A stretch of 64,000 nt of DNA from Amycolatopsis echigonensis (GTDB lineage: Bacteria > Actinomycetota > Actinomycetes > Mycobacteriales > Pseudonocardiaceae). Of the stretch, positions 35,040-43,456 are shown piece after piece (position 1 is the stretch's first letter; the number at the start of each line of letters is the position of its first letter). The DNA is taken from assembly GCF_014174495.1 (NCBI RefSeq), contig NZ_JACJHR010000050.1:1-64000 (forward strand). The letters run 5' to 3'. The position numbers and the translations under genes were made by a program. The notes under the pieces were generated by a model. The model made no database searches and was not told the DNA's origin. It saw only the letters and a program-made list of their open reading frames with translations.

Positions 35040-36051
35040 CCACCAGCTCGCCGAGGCCCAACAGTTGCTCCGTCGCGCCGCCGCTCATGAATTCCAGGCG
35101 TTTCGCGGCGGCGAAGTAGCGGTGCACGGGGTGTTCGACATCGATGCCGACTCCGCCGTGCAGGTGCACCGCGGTGTGCGCGACACGGTGTCCGGCTTCG
35201 GCGGCCCAGAACTTCGCGGTGGCGACATCTGCGGCGGCGTTGAGGCCTTCGGCGAGCTTCCAGGCTGCCTGCCACAGCGTCAGCCGTACGGCTTCGACGT
35301 CGATGTACGCGTCGGCGAGGCGGTGTCGCACGGCTTGGAAGCTGCCCAGCACCTTGTCGAACTGCTTGCGCTCGCGCGTGTACGCAGCCGTCAGCTCAAG
35401 CGCGCGTTCCAAGACGCCCAACTGTTGTGCGCAAGCGCCGAGCGTGCCGCGAAGGCGCAGCTGCTCGCCGACATCGCCGAGAGCGACTCCTGGAGTGTTG
35501 GACAGCGTGACGAGCCCGGCGTCCGCGTGATCGGTGGTGGACTGCGCTTCGATAGAGACCCCTACAGCGTCCTTCTCGACGATGTACACGCCGTCGTTGG
35601 CTTCGACGAGCAAGGCATCCGCGAAAGCCGCGAAGGGGACTGTGGTCTGCGTACCGGTAAGGCGTCCGTCTGAAGCGACGAAAGACCCTCCCAACGCGAC
35701 AGCGAGCACGGCTTTACCGCGCGAAACCGGCAACAGCCATCGCTCAGCCAGCAATGGGTCCGTGAGCACCGAGCCAGCCTGGACGACCGACGACAGATAG
35801 GGGACCGGCGCGACCGCGCGGCCGATCTCGATCAGGACAGAACACTGTTCCAGCAAACCGAAACCGCCGCCGCCGACCGTCGCGGGCAGGGCTGCGTCGA
35901 GGACGCCGGAGCGGGCCAAAACAGTCCACAGTGGAGCGTCGAAGCCGCCGGATCCGTGCGGGCCCAGCGATTCCGCGGTGACCTGGTCGGCGAGGATGCG
36001 CCGGGCCAGGGCGGAGAGGTCGTTTTGTGCTTCGGTGAGGGAGAAGTCCAC
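35023..36051 (-). CDS. fadE27: Acyl-CoA dehydrogenase, FadE27/ChsE5-like
   Basis: 342-aa acyl-CoA dehydrogenase-fold subunit, shorter than a standalone enzyme (about 380-400), as in mycobacterial FadE27. N-terminal helical domain (DFSLTEAQNDLSALARRIL), reduced middle beta domain, and C-terminal helices with ERKQFDKVLGSFQAVRHRLAD and VHLHGGVGIDVEHPVHRYF. In Mycobacterium tuberculosis FadE26-FadE27 form an alpha2beta2 enzyme that oxidises the cholesterol side-chain CoA thioester. GTG 36051 lies 11 bases after the fadE26-like stop, with GGAG upstream, so the subunits are cotranscribed. Pairing and substrate are inferred from order and motifs. Confidence 0.85.
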   Translation of the reverse strand: MDFSLTEAQNDLSALARRILADQVTAESLGPHGSGGFDAPLWTVLARSGVLDAALPATVGGGGFGLLEQCSVLIEIGRAVAPVPYLSSVVQAGSVLTDPLLAERWLLPVSRGKAVLAVALGGSFVASDGRLTGTQTTVPFAAFADALLVEANDGVYIVEKDAVGVSIEAQSTTDHADAGLVTLSNTPGVALGDVGEQLRLRGTLGACAQQLGVLERALELTAAYTRERKQFDKVLGSFQAVRHRLADAYIDVEAVRLTLWQAAWKLAEGLNAAADVATAKFWAAEAGHRVAHTAVHLHGGVGIDVEHPVHRYFAAAKRLEFMSGGATEQLLGLGELVVSPTA

Positions 36052-36062
36052 CGGGAGAACTC

Positions 36063-37226
36063 CTAACGCGTCACGGGCTGGCCGAGGGCGGTGGCGGCGA
36101 CGATGTCGCGCTGCACCTCGTTGGTGCCGCCGCCGAAAGTGAGGATCAACGCCGAACGGTGCAGCCGTTCCAGCCGTCCCGCGAGCACCGCGCCGGGGGA
36201 GCCGTCGCGCACGACCGCGGCCGCGCCGACCACTTCCATCAGCAGCCGGTACGCCTCGATCGCCATCTCGGTGCCGTACACCTTGGTCGCCGACGCCTCC
36301 GCCGGACCGAGTTCGCTGGCCGCCGCGGCCCAGGCGATCTTCCAGTTGCGCAGCTTCAAGTACTCCGCGCAGGCGTGCACGCGCGCGAGGTGCGTCCGGA
36401 CCCATTCGCGGTCGGTCAGCGACTCCGCGCGGGCCCATTCCACGACGTCGGCCAGGGCTTTCCGCACGGGCGCGGCCGAGGTCAGCGCGACGCGTTCGTG
36501 GTTGAGCTGGTTGGTGATCAGCGGCCAGCCCGCATTCTCCTCGGCGACCCGCGACGCGACCGGCACGCGGACGTCGTCGTAGTAGGTCGCGCTGGTCCCG
36601 GGGCCGGCGACGGTGTGCACCTTCGTCCAGGAGAAGCCCGGCGCGGAGGTCGGCACGATCAGGATCGACAGGCCCTTGTGCTTGCGCGCCTCCGGATCGG
36701 TGCGCGCGGCGAGCCACACGTAATCGGCGTACTCGATCAGGCTGGTCCACATTTTCTGCCCGTTGACCACGTACTCGTCGCCGTCGCGGGTCGCCCGCGT
36801 GCGCAGCGAGGCGAGGTCCGTGCCCGCGCCCGGCTCGGAGTAGCCGATCGAGAAATGCAGCTCGCCCGCGGCGATCTTCGGCAGGTAGAACGCCTTCTGC
36901 TCCGGGGTGCCGAACCGCATGATCGTCGGCCCGATCGTGTTCACCGTCAGAAACGGCACCGGCACCCCGGCGACCGCCGCCTCGTCGGTGAAGATCAGCT
37001 GGTCGAGCATGCTCCGGTCCTGGCCGCCGTACTCGCGCGGCCAGCCGAGCGCGAGCCAGCCGTCCTTGCCGAGCTGCCGCACGATTTCCTTGTACGCCAA
37101 GCCGTCACCGTACTCGCCGCCGGGCGCGGCGAGGCTTTCCCGCCGCGCGGGCGTCATCAGCTCGGCGAAGTACTCCCGCAGCTCGGCGGCCAGCGCCCGC
37201 TGCCGCGGCGTGTAGTCGATCCGCAC
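36063..37226 (-). CDS. fadE26: Acyl-CoA dehydrogenase, FadE26/ChsE4-like
   Basis: 387-aa acyl-CoA dehydrogenase subunit closely following mycobacterial FadE26: RIDYTPRQRALAAELREYF at the start, DGWLALGWPREYGGQ, the FAD/substrate stretch HFSIGYSEPGAGTDLASL, MWTSLIEYADYVWLA, NQLNHERVAL and the C-terminal LILTFGGGTNEVQRDI. With the adjacent fadE27-like subunit it should dehydrogenate steroid side-chain acyl-CoAs. GTG 37226 follows GGAGGTG. Its promoter lies in the 103-base divergent gap to the ferredoxin gene, where a perfect KstR-type palindrome sits, so both strands are probably sterol-induced. Confidence 0.9.
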   Translation of the reverse strand: MRIDYTPRQRALAAELREYFAELMTPARRESLAAPGGEYGDGLAYKEIVRQLGKDGWLALGWPREYGGQDRSMLDQLIFTDEAAVAGVPVPFLTVNTIGPTIMRFGTPEQKAFYLPKIAAGELHFSIGYSEPGAGTDLASLRTRATRDGDEYVVNGQKMWTSLIEYADYVWLAARTDPEARKHKGLSILIVPTSAPGFSWTKVHTVAGPGTSATYYDDVRVPVASRVAEENAGWPLITNQLNHERVALTSAAPVRKALADVVEWARAESLTDREWVRTHLARVHACAEYLKLRNWKIAWAAAASELGPAEASATKVYGTEMAIEAYRLLMEVVGAAAVVRDGSPGAVLAGRLERLHRSALILTFGGGTNEVQRDIVAATALGQPVTR

Positions 37227-37283
37227 CCGTCACCTCCACCCCGCCGGTCTCGTTGTGGTGTCGTACCGGGCCCCGGCGGTAAG

Positions 37284-37299
37284 CTAGAACCTGTTCTAG
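37284..37299. promoter_or_regulatory. KstR-type operator, perfect palindrome
   Basis: CTAGAACCTGTTCTAG is a perfect 16-bp palindrome with the form TAGAAC-N2-GTTCTA that I recall for KstR, the TetR-type repressor of sterol catabolism genes. It lies between fadE26 (57 bases away) and the ferredoxin gene (30 bases away). The GAAC/GTTC spacing of 2 rules out a LexA box, which needs 4. Confidence 0.8.
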
Positions 37300-37329
37300 T
37301 TGTACCAGGAGTGGCGGACGGGAGGAAGC

Positions 37330-37515
37330 ATGGAGGTCAGTGTCGACCGGTCGCTGTGCGAGGCGAACGCGGTCTGCGTGGGGTTCGCGCCGGAGGTCTT
37401 CGATCTCGACGACGACGAGAACCTGGTCATCGGACCGGTTCCGGACAGTGAAGTAGAACGTGTTTCGCAAGCGGTCCAGAGCTGCCCGAAGAACGCCCTG
37501 TTCACGACCGGTTAA
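37330..37515 (+). CDS. fdxD: Ferredoxin, 3Fe-4S type (FdxD-like)
   Basis: 61-aa small electron carrier. It has three cysteines, C10 and C16 (LCEANAVC) and one in SCPKNAL near residue 54, the set found in 3Fe-4S ferredoxins that serve cytochromes P450 and steroid oxygenases. VGFAPEVFDLDDDE is typical of the group. In mycobacteria FdxD (Rv3503c) occupies the same position between fadE26 and the mce4 operon. ATG 37330 follows GGAGGAA. It opens the plus-strand steroid operon. The redox partner is not in the window. Confidence 0.88.
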   Translation: MEVSVDRSLCEANAVCVGFAPEVFDLDDDENLVIGPVPDSEVERVSQAVQSCPKNALFTTG

Positions 37516-37533
37516 TCGGGGCTTGCTCAATAC

Positions 37534-37547
37534 GAGAACAGATTCTA
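37534..37547. promoter_or_regulatory. Second KstR-like operator
   Basis: GAGAACAGATTCTA matches the TAGAAC-N2-GTTCTA form at 10 of its 12 fixed positions and is preceded by AC and followed by GT. It lies 93 bases before the first dehydrogenase gene, so the operon may have a second KstR-controlled promoter after fdxD. Confidence 0.55.
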
Positions 37548-37639
37548 GTCTGTGCTGCGTCAGGCAGGCTTCGACGAGGAGGCTCGCGGGTGGAACCGTC
37601 GACGCGGAACACGAACGACGACCGGGCAGGTGCGGTTCG

Positions 37640-38521
37640 ATGACGCTCGAGGGCAAGGTCGCTGTCGTCACCGGGGCAGGAGCGGGGCTCGGCCGGGCCG
37701 AGGCGCTCGCGCTGGCCCGCGAAGGCGCGTCCGTCGTGGTCAACGACATCGGCGAGGCGAAGGACGTCGTCGCCGAGATCGAAAAGCACGGCGGCAAAGC
37801 GCTCGCCGTCGCCGGCGACGTCTCGGCGGCCGAAACCGCGAAGGAACTGCTGTCCGCCGCGGTGGACCACTTCGGCAGCCTCGACATCGTCGTGAACAAC
37901 GCGGGAGTGCTCCGCGACCGGATGCTGTTCTCGATGTCCGACGAGGACTGGGACAAGGTCATCGCGGTGCACCTGCGCGGGCATTTCCTGCTGTCCCGCA
38001 ACGCCGCCGCGTACTGGCGCGATCGCTCCAAAATGGAGGGACGGCCGGTGTACGGCAGGCTGGTGAACACCGCTTCCGAGGCGTTCCTGGTCGGTTCTCC
38101 CGGTCAGCCCAACTACTCGGCGGCCAAGGCGGGGATCGCGGCGCTCACCGTGTCCGCGGCGCGCGGGCTGGCGAAATACGGCGTGCGCGCCAACACGATC
38201 TGCCCGCGTGCCCGCACCGCGATGACCGCGGATGTCTTCGGCGAAGCACCCAAGGACGGGCTCGATCCGTTGTCAGTCGAACACGTTGCTCCGTTTGTCG
38301 CATTCCTCGCTTCGCCGGACGCGGACGCCGTCAACGGCCAGGTTTTCGTCGTGCACGGCGGCATGGTCGCCTTGCTGAAGCCGCCGTCGGTGGAGGAGCG
38401 GTTCGACGCCGCGAACGGCGCCTGGACCACCGGCGAACTCGCCGCGACCGTCGGCGCGCACTTCGCCGGTCGGGACCCGGAGCGGATGTTCGCCGCGACC
38501 GATCTGCTTTCGCTGCCCTGA
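37640..38521 (+). CDS. Short-chain dehydrogenase (steroid/17-beta-HSD-like, Rv3502c position)
   Basis: 293-aa NAD(P)-dependent oxidoreductase of the classical SDR fold, longer than the usual 250. Cofactor motif TGAGAGLG (residues about 12-19), NNAG (near 90), catalytic Tyr-Lys in NYSAAKAG (near 158) and a C-terminal extension after VFVVHGG. Position before yrbE4A matches Rv3502c, a putative hydroxysteroid dehydrogenase acting on the sterol side chain or ring. ATG 37640 has only weak upstream GGGCAGG. The preceding 124 bases contain a KstR-like site. It is 13 bases upstream of the next SDR gene. Confidence 0.82.
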   Translation: MTLEGKVAVVTGAGAGLGRAEALALAREGASVVVNDIGEAKDVVAEIEKHGGKALAVAGDVSAAETAKELLSAAVDHFGSLDIVVNNAGVLRDRMLFSMSDEDWDKVIAVHLRGHFLLSRNAAAYWRDRSKMEGRPVYGRLVNTASEAFLVGSPGQPNYSAAKAGIAALTVSAARGLAKYGVRANTICPRARTAMTADVFGEAPKDGLDPLSVEHVAPFVAFLASPDADAVNGQVFVVHGGMVALLKPPSVEERFDAANGAWTTGELAATVGAHFAGRDPERMFAATDLLSLP

Positions 38522-38534
38522 ACCCGGAGGACGC

Positions 38535-39299
38535 ATGACTGAGCACCGGCTTTCCGGCAAGGTCGCCCTCATCACCGGCGCTGCCCGAGGACAGGGCGCG
38601 GCCGCCGCGCGGGCGTTCGTCGCCCAAGGCGCGAAAGTGGTGATCGCCGACGTTCTGGACGAGGAGGGCAAAGAGCTCGCCGCCGAACTCGGCGCGTCGG
38701 CGGTGTTCTGCCATCTCGACGTGAGCGACGAGGACGGCTGGACCGCGGCGGTCGAGCGCACGGTGACCGAATTCGGGCCGCCGACGGTGCTGGTCAACAA
38801 CGCCGGGGTGCTGTACTTTTCGGAGCTCGCGAAGACGCCGCTGGCCGAATACGAACGCGTCGTGCGGATCAACCAGATCGGGGCGTTTCTCGGCATGCGC
38901 TCGGTCGTTGAACCCATGGCCGGGGCCGGCGGCGGCTCCATCGTCAACGTGTCCTCTGTGGAGGGTCTGGCCGGGATGCCGTTCCTCGTCGCCTACACGG
39001 CGACCAAATTCGCGATCCGCGGGATGACCAAGGTCGCCGCGCTGGAACTGGGCGCGCGCGGGATCCGGGTCAACTCGGTGCACCCGGGCATGATCGACAC
39101 GAAGATGGTGTCCGACGCGGCGGGCGCGGACGTGGACGTGTCCTGGGTGGGCAAGAAGGTCGCGCTCGGCCGGGTCGGCCGCGCCGACGAGATCGCGCCG
39201 CTGCTCGTGTTCCTCGGCAGCGACGAGAGTTCGTACTGCACGGGCGGCGAGTTCGTCGCCGACGGCGGGGCTACCGCGACCCACGCGTTGAAACTGTGA
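38535..39299 (+). CDS. Short-chain dehydrogenase (FabG3/3-alpha,20-beta-HSD-like)
   Basis: 254-aa classical SDR. Cofactor motif TGAARGQG (residues 15-22), NNAG at about 88, catalytic Ser in VNVSSVEG and YTATK (Tyr near 155), PGMIDTKM and a C-terminal GGEFVADGGATATHALKL. The GARGQG form and the TDG-like end resemble mycobacterial Rv2002, which reduces or oxidises steroid hydroxyls, and the position in the mce4 locus supports a steroid substrate. GGAGGACGC precedes ATG 38535. It is probably cotranscribed with the SDR upstream and followed 117 bases later by yrbE4A. Confidence 0.8.
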   Translation: MTEHRLSGKVALITGAARGQGAAAARAFVAQGAKVVIADVLDEEGKELAAELGASAVFCHLDVSDEDGWTAAVERTVTEFGPPTVLVNNAGVLYFSELAKTPLAEYERVVRINQIGAFLGMRSVVEPMAGAGGGSIVNVSSVEGLAGMPFLVAYTATKFAIRGMTKVAALELGARGIRVNSVHPGMIDTKMVSDAAGADVDVSWVGKKVALGRVGRADEIAPLLVFLGSDESSYCTGGEFVADGGATATHALKL

Positions 39300-39416
39300 A
39301 CGGTGCTGGTGCGCCTAAGGTGACGACTGGGGGCCGAAGGGACGGGAGTGAACACCGCTAACCGAAATCGGCGGGCGGGGATGGGCAAGACTCGGGGGTG
39401 ACTACTGGGAGGTGCG

Positions 39417-40208
39417 GTGGGCGGAAGCGGCTCGGTCACTCTCCCGGGCACCGCGGCGCTGACCCAGGTCGGCCGGCTCGCCACGCTGTCCTGGGAGGTC
39501 CTGCGGGCGATCTTCAAACGCCCGTTCCAATTCCGCGAATGGATCCAGCAGTGCTGGTTCTTCGCGAGCGTGACCATCCTGCCGACGGCCTTGGTCGCGA
39601 TCCCGTTCGGCGCCGTCATCGCGCTGCAGCTCGGATCGCTGACCACGCAGATCGGCGCGCAGTCGTTCACCGGCGCGGCCAGCGCGCTCGCGATCGTGCA
39701 GCAGGCGAGCCCGCTGATCACCGCGCTGCTGGTGGCCGGGGCCGGAGGAAGCGCGGTCTGCGCCGATATCGGCGCGCGCAAGATCCGCGAGGAAATCGAC
39801 GCGATGGAAGTGCTCGGCGTCAACCCGGTGCAGCGCATCGTGGTGCCGAGGGTGCTCGCCGCGATCGTGGTGGCGGTGCTGCTCAACGGCCTGGTCAGCG
39901 TGGTCGGCGTGCTCGGCGGCTACTTCTTCAACGTCGTCCTGCAAGGCGGGACGCCCGGCGCGTACCTGGCCAGCTTCAACGCGCTCGCGCAGGTGCCGGA
40001 CCTCTGGATCAGCGAGATCAAGGCGTTCCTGTACGGCTTCGTCGCGGGCGTGGTCGCCGCGTTCCGCGGGCTGAACCCGGCGGGCGGCCCGAAGGGCGTC
40101 GGCGACGCGGTGAACCAGGCGGTGGTGATCACCTTCCTGCTGCTGTTCCTCATCAACGTCGTGCTGACCGCCGTGTACCTCAAAGTCGTGCCCCCGAAGG
40201 CGTTGTGA
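39417..40208 (+). CDS. yrbE4A: Mce4 transporter permease YrbE4A
   Basis: 263-aa integral membrane permease of the MlaE/YrbE family. Five to six hydrophobic segments and the conserved cytoplasmic EQbox-like helix ADIGARKIREEIDAMEVLGVNPVQ (residues 118-142) that contacts the ATPase. With YrbE4B it forms the membrane pore of the Mce4 lipid/sterol importer; the MceG ATPase is not encoded here. GTG 39417 follows GGGAGG at 6 bases. YrbE4B begins 1 base after its stop. Confidence 0.93.
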   Translation: MGGSGSVTLPGTAALTQVGRLATLSWEVLRAIFKRPFQFREWIQQCWFFASVTILPTALVAIPFGAVIALQLGSLTTQIGAQSFTGAASALAIVQQASPLITALLVAGAGGSAVCADIGARKIREEIDAMEVLGVNPVQRIVVPRVLAAIVVAVLLNGLVSVVGVLGGYFFNVVLQGGTPGAYLASFNALAQVPDLWISEIKAFLYGFVAGVVAAFRGLNPAGGPKGVGDAVNQAVVITFLLLFLINVVLTAVYLKVVPPKAL

Positions 40209-40209
40209 C

Positions 40210-41070
40210 ATGACGGCCGAACCGATCGAGCAGACCCGCGCGTCCGACCGGACGCTCGAAATCATCGCGCGCCCCGGCGCGAGTCTCGAAGGACTCGGGA
40301 AGCAGCTGTCGTTCTACGGCCGGGCGCTCGCCTGGTCGCCGCGCACCGTCCGCCGCTACGGCCGGGAAACCACGCGGCTGCTCACCGAAGTCTGCTTCGG
40401 CACCGGCGGGCTCGCGGTGATCGGCGGAACGCTCGGCGTGATGATCGGCATGACGCTCTTCACCGGCCTCATCGTGGGCCTGCAGGGGTATTCGGCGCTG
40501 AATCAGCTCGGCACCGCCGCGCTCACCGGGTTCATTTCGGCCTACTTCAACACCCGCGAGGTCGCTCCGCTGTCGGCCGGGCTCGCGCTGTCGGCCACCG
40601 TCGGCTGCGGGTTCACCGCCCAGCTCGGCGCGATGCGGATCTCCGAGGAGATCGACGCGCTCGAAGTGATGGCCGTGCCGAGCATGCCGTACCTGGTCAC
40701 CACCCGCGTGCTCGCCGGGGTCACCGCGGTGATCCCGCTGTACGCGGTGGGCCTGCTGTCCTCGTATCTCGCGTCGCGGCAGATCACCATCTGGCTCTAC
40801 GGCCAGTCCGCGGGCACCTACGACCATTACTTCACGCTGTTCCTCCCCCCGGAGGACGTGCTGTGGTCGTTCGCGAAGGTGATCGTGTTCAGCGTGCTGG
40901 TGATCCTTTCCCATTGCTACTACGGCTATACCGCGTCCGGCGGGCCGGCCGGGGTGGGCATCGCGGTGGGCCGCGCGGTGCGGACGTCGATCGTGCTGAT
41001 CTCGGTGCTGGACTTCTTCCTGAGCCTCGCGATCTGGGGCGCGAACACGACAGTGCGGATATCCGGATGA
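40210..41070 (+). CDS. yrbE4B: Mce4 transporter permease YrbE4B
   Basis: 286-aa second permease subunit of the Mce4 importer, MlaE family. Membrane helices start near residue 60 (GGLAVIGGTLGVMIGMTLFTGLIVG), and the ATPase-contact helix is AQLGAMRISEEIDALEVMAVPSMP (about 138-160). The N-terminal 55 residues are cytoplasmic and basic. The start is 1 base after the yrbE4A stop and the end overlaps mce4A as ATGA, so the operon is translationally coupled. Confidence 0.93.
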   Translation: MTAEPIEQTRASDRTLEIIARPGASLEGLGKQLSFYGRALAWSPRTVRRYGRETTRLLTEVCFGTGGLAVIGGTLGVMIGMTLFTGLIVGLQGYSALNQLGTAALTGFISAYFNTREVAPLSAGLALSATVGCGFTAQLGAMRISEEIDALEVMAVPSMPYLVTTRVLAGVTAVIPLYAVGLLSSYLASRQITIWLYGQSAGTYDHYFTLFLPPEDVLWSFAKVIVFSVLVILSHCYYGYTASGGPAGVGIAVGRAVRTSIVLISVLDFFLSLAIWGANTTVRISG

Positions 41071-42422
41071 GTACCCGTCGAGAGTTGCGCAAACGGCTCC
41101 AGTACCAGCTGCTGGGGCTGATCTTCCTGGTCGTGGCGGCGCTGTTCTTCACGACGACGATCGCCGCGTACCGCAAGGTGTTCACGCCGGTGACGCTGGT
41201 GAAGCTGGAGACCGACCACGTCGGCAGCCAGCTGCGCGTCGGCGGCGACGTGAAGGTGCGCGGCATGCTCGTCGGCGAGATCCGCGACGTGCGGGCGGTC
41301 GGCGACCACGCGGAGCTCGAACTGGCGCTGCAGCCGGACAAGACCGACGTGATCCCGGCGAACGTTTCGGCGCGGCTGCTGCCGAAAACGCTGTTCGGCG
41401 AACGGTACGTCGCGCTCCAGCTGCCCGAACAGCCGCAGCGGCCGATCAAGGCGGGCGACGTCATCCCGCAGGACCGCAGCAGCACCGCGATCGAGCTGGA
41501 GCAGGTGCTCAACCACGTCATGCCGCTGTTGCGGGCGGTGCAGCCGGAGAAGCTTTCGAGCACGCTCAACGCCGTGTCCGCCGCGCTCGACGGACGCGGC
41601 AAGAAGCTCGGCGAAACGCTGACTCAGCTGTCGGACTACCTCGGCCAGCTCAACCCGTCGCTGCCCGACCTCAAGGCGGACATCACCGGGCTGGCCAACG
41701 TTTCCGGCATTTACGACAAGGCCGCCCCGGACGCGCTGCAGGCGCTGTCGGACCTCACCACGACGACGCAGACGATTGTGGAGAAACAGCGCGGCCTGAC
41801 CGATCTGTACTCCTCGGTCAGCGGCACCGCGACCGACCTGACGCGCTTCCTGGAAGTCAACAAGGACAACATCATCCGTCTCACCACCGCCGTGCAGCCC
41901 ACGCTCGACGTGCTCGCGAAGTACGCGCCGGAATACCCGTGCCTGCTCAAGCAGCTCGCCGGGTCGGTGCCGACCGCCGAGCTGGCGTTCGGCAAGGGCA
42001 CCGCGCATCCGGAGGTCAGCCGCGTGACGATCGAGTTCTCGGCGAGCCGCGGCAAGTACCTGCCCGGCGTCGACGAGCCGAAGTACGACGACAAACGCGG
42101 CCCGCGCTGCTACCCGCAGGTGCCGAAACCCGGGCGCTGGCCGCAGTATCCGCCGGACGGCCCGGTGAAGGACGGGGCGACCAAACCCGCCCCGCCGCAC
42201 GATCCGGACGGCACGCTGCCGAGCGACTTCACCAACGGCCCGCTGCCCGGCGGGTCGGGATCGACCGGCGGCGCGCCGAGCATCGTCGGGTCGGCCGACG
42301 AGCAGAAGCTGCTCGACCTGCTCGCCTCGCCGACGCTGAACACCAGCCCGGAGAACGTGCCGGGCTGGTCGGCGCTGCTGGTCGGGCCGCTGTACCGCGG
42401 GGCGGAGGTGGAGCTGAAATGA
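41067..42422 (+). CDS. mce4A: Mce family protein Mce4A
   Basis: 451-aa substrate-shuttle subunit of the Mce4 sterol importer. One N-terminal transmembrane anchor (LLGLIFLVVAALFFTTTIAAY), the MCE/MlaD beta-barrel domain (residues about 38-115, GSQLRVGGDVKVRGMLVGEI), a long helical region that forms the periplasmic tunnel, and a Pro-rich C-terminal tail. In Mycobacterium the Mce4A-F set imports cholesterol. ATG 41067 overlaps the yrbE4B stop as ATGA, and its own stop overlaps mce4B in the same way. Confidence 0.92.
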   Translation: MSTRRELRKRLQYQLLGLIFLVVAALFFTTTIAAYRKVFTPVTLVKLETDHVGSQLRVGGDVKVRGMLVGEIRDVRAVGDHAELELALQPDKTDVIPANVSARLLPKTLFGERYVALQLPEQPQRPIKAGDVIPQDRSSTAIELEQVLNHVMPLLRAVQPEKLSSTLNAVSAALDGRGKKLGETLTQLSDYLGQLNPSLPDLKADITGLANVSGIYDKAAPDALQALSDLTTTTQTIVEKQRGLTDLYSSVSGTATDLTRFLEVNKDNIIRLTTAVQPTLDVLAKYAPEYPCLLKQLAGSVPTAELAFGKGTAHPEVSRVTIEFSASRGKYLPGVDEPKYDDKRGPRCYPQVPKPGRWPQYPPDGPVKDGATKPAPPHDPDGTLPSDFTNGPLPGGSGSTGGAPSIVGSADEQKLLDLLASPTLNTSPENVPGWSALLVGPLYRGAEVELK

Positions 42423-43456
42423 GGTCGTTCGTTCCGGCGCTGGTCAAGATCGGCATTTTCGCCGTGGTCACCGTGCTGCTCACCGGGATCCTCGCCACCA
42501 CGATCGCGAACACGAACTTCGGCGGCACCGCGTCCTACATCGCGAAGTTCACCGACGCGTCCGGCCTGCAAGCGGGCGACGACGTGCGGATCTCCGGCGT
42601 GAAGGTCGGCCAGGTCGAGACCATCGGGGTCGATCAGGGCGAGCAGAACTACGCCGAGGTCCGGTTCCTCGTCGAATCGGCGTACAAGCTGCCCTCGCTC
42701 GCCACCGCGACCATCAAGTACCGCAACCTCGTCGGCCAGCGCTACCTCTCGCTCGGCACCGACGTCAATGGCGGCGGCACGCTGTCCCCCGGCGACACCA
42801 TCCCGCCGGAGCGGACGAAACCGGCGCTGAACCTGACGGTGCTGTTCAACGGGTTCAAACCGCTGTTCAAGGCGCTGAACCCGAAGGAGGTCAACCAGCT
42901 TTCCGCCGAGATCGTGCAGGTGTTCCAGGGCGAGGGCGGCACGATCACCAGCCTGCTGTCGCACACCGCGTCGATCACGACGGCGATCGCGGGCAAGGAC
43001 AAGGTGATCGGGCAGGTCATCGACAACCTCAACCAGGTGCTCAGCACGGTCAACGCGCGCGGCACGCAACTCGGCGACCTCGTCGACCAGACACAGCGGC
43101 TGGTGAGCGGGCTGGCCGAGCAGCGCAAGCCGATCGGCGACGCAGTGGGCGCGCTCGGCGACCTGACCAACGCGACCGCCGGGCTGCTCGCCGACGCCCG
43201 TCCCGCGGTGCAGGAGGACGTGACCCAGCTCGGGAAGCTGTCGAACAACCTCAACGATTCGCAGCCGCTCATCGAGCATCTGCTGCAGGTGCTGCCGGGC
43301 AACCTGGAGAAGTTCACCCGGACCCTGAGCTACGGCAGCTGGTTCAACTACTACCTGTGCGGGATCGAAGGCACCATCGGCGTTTCCTCGCTCGACGTGA
43401 CGCTGCCGATCGTGCCGATTCCCGGCACCGAACGCGCGCCGAGGTGTGGGCCGTGA
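42419..43456 (+). CDS. mce4B: Mce family protein Mce4B
   Basis: 345-aa Mce4 subunit. N-terminal anchor KIGIFAVVTVLLTGILATTIAN, MCE domain (AKFTDASGLQAGDDVRISGVKVGQVETI, residues about 40-115), a helical tunnel region (about 130-300) and a conserved C-terminal segment WFNYYLCGIEG with one Cys pairing with the later Cys of RCGP. ATG 42419 overlaps the mce4A stop as ATGA; the stop overlaps mce4C as GTGA. Confidence 0.92.
   Translation: MRSFVPALVKIGIFAVVTVLLTGILATTIANTNFGGTASYIAKFTDASGLQAGDDVRISGVKVGQVETIGVDQGEQNYAEVRFLVESAYKLPSLATATIKYRNLVGQRYLSLGTDVNGGGTLSPGDTIPPERTKPALNLTVLFNGFKPLFKALNPKEVNQLSAEIVQVFQGEGGTITSLLSHTASITTAIAGKDKVIGQVIDNLNQVLSTVNARGTQLGDLVDQTQRLVSGLAEQRKPIGDAVGALGDLTNATAGLLADARPAVQEDVTQLGKLSNNLNDSQPLIEHLLQVLPGNLEKFTRTLSYGSWFNYYLCGIEGTIGVSSLDVTLPIVPIPGTERAPRCGP

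Noticed and set aside
37284-37299. SOS (LexA) box in the fadE26/fdxD promoter
   Set aside because: It contains GAAC and GTTC, but 2 bases apart instead of the 4 needed by LexA; the symmetry fits KstR.
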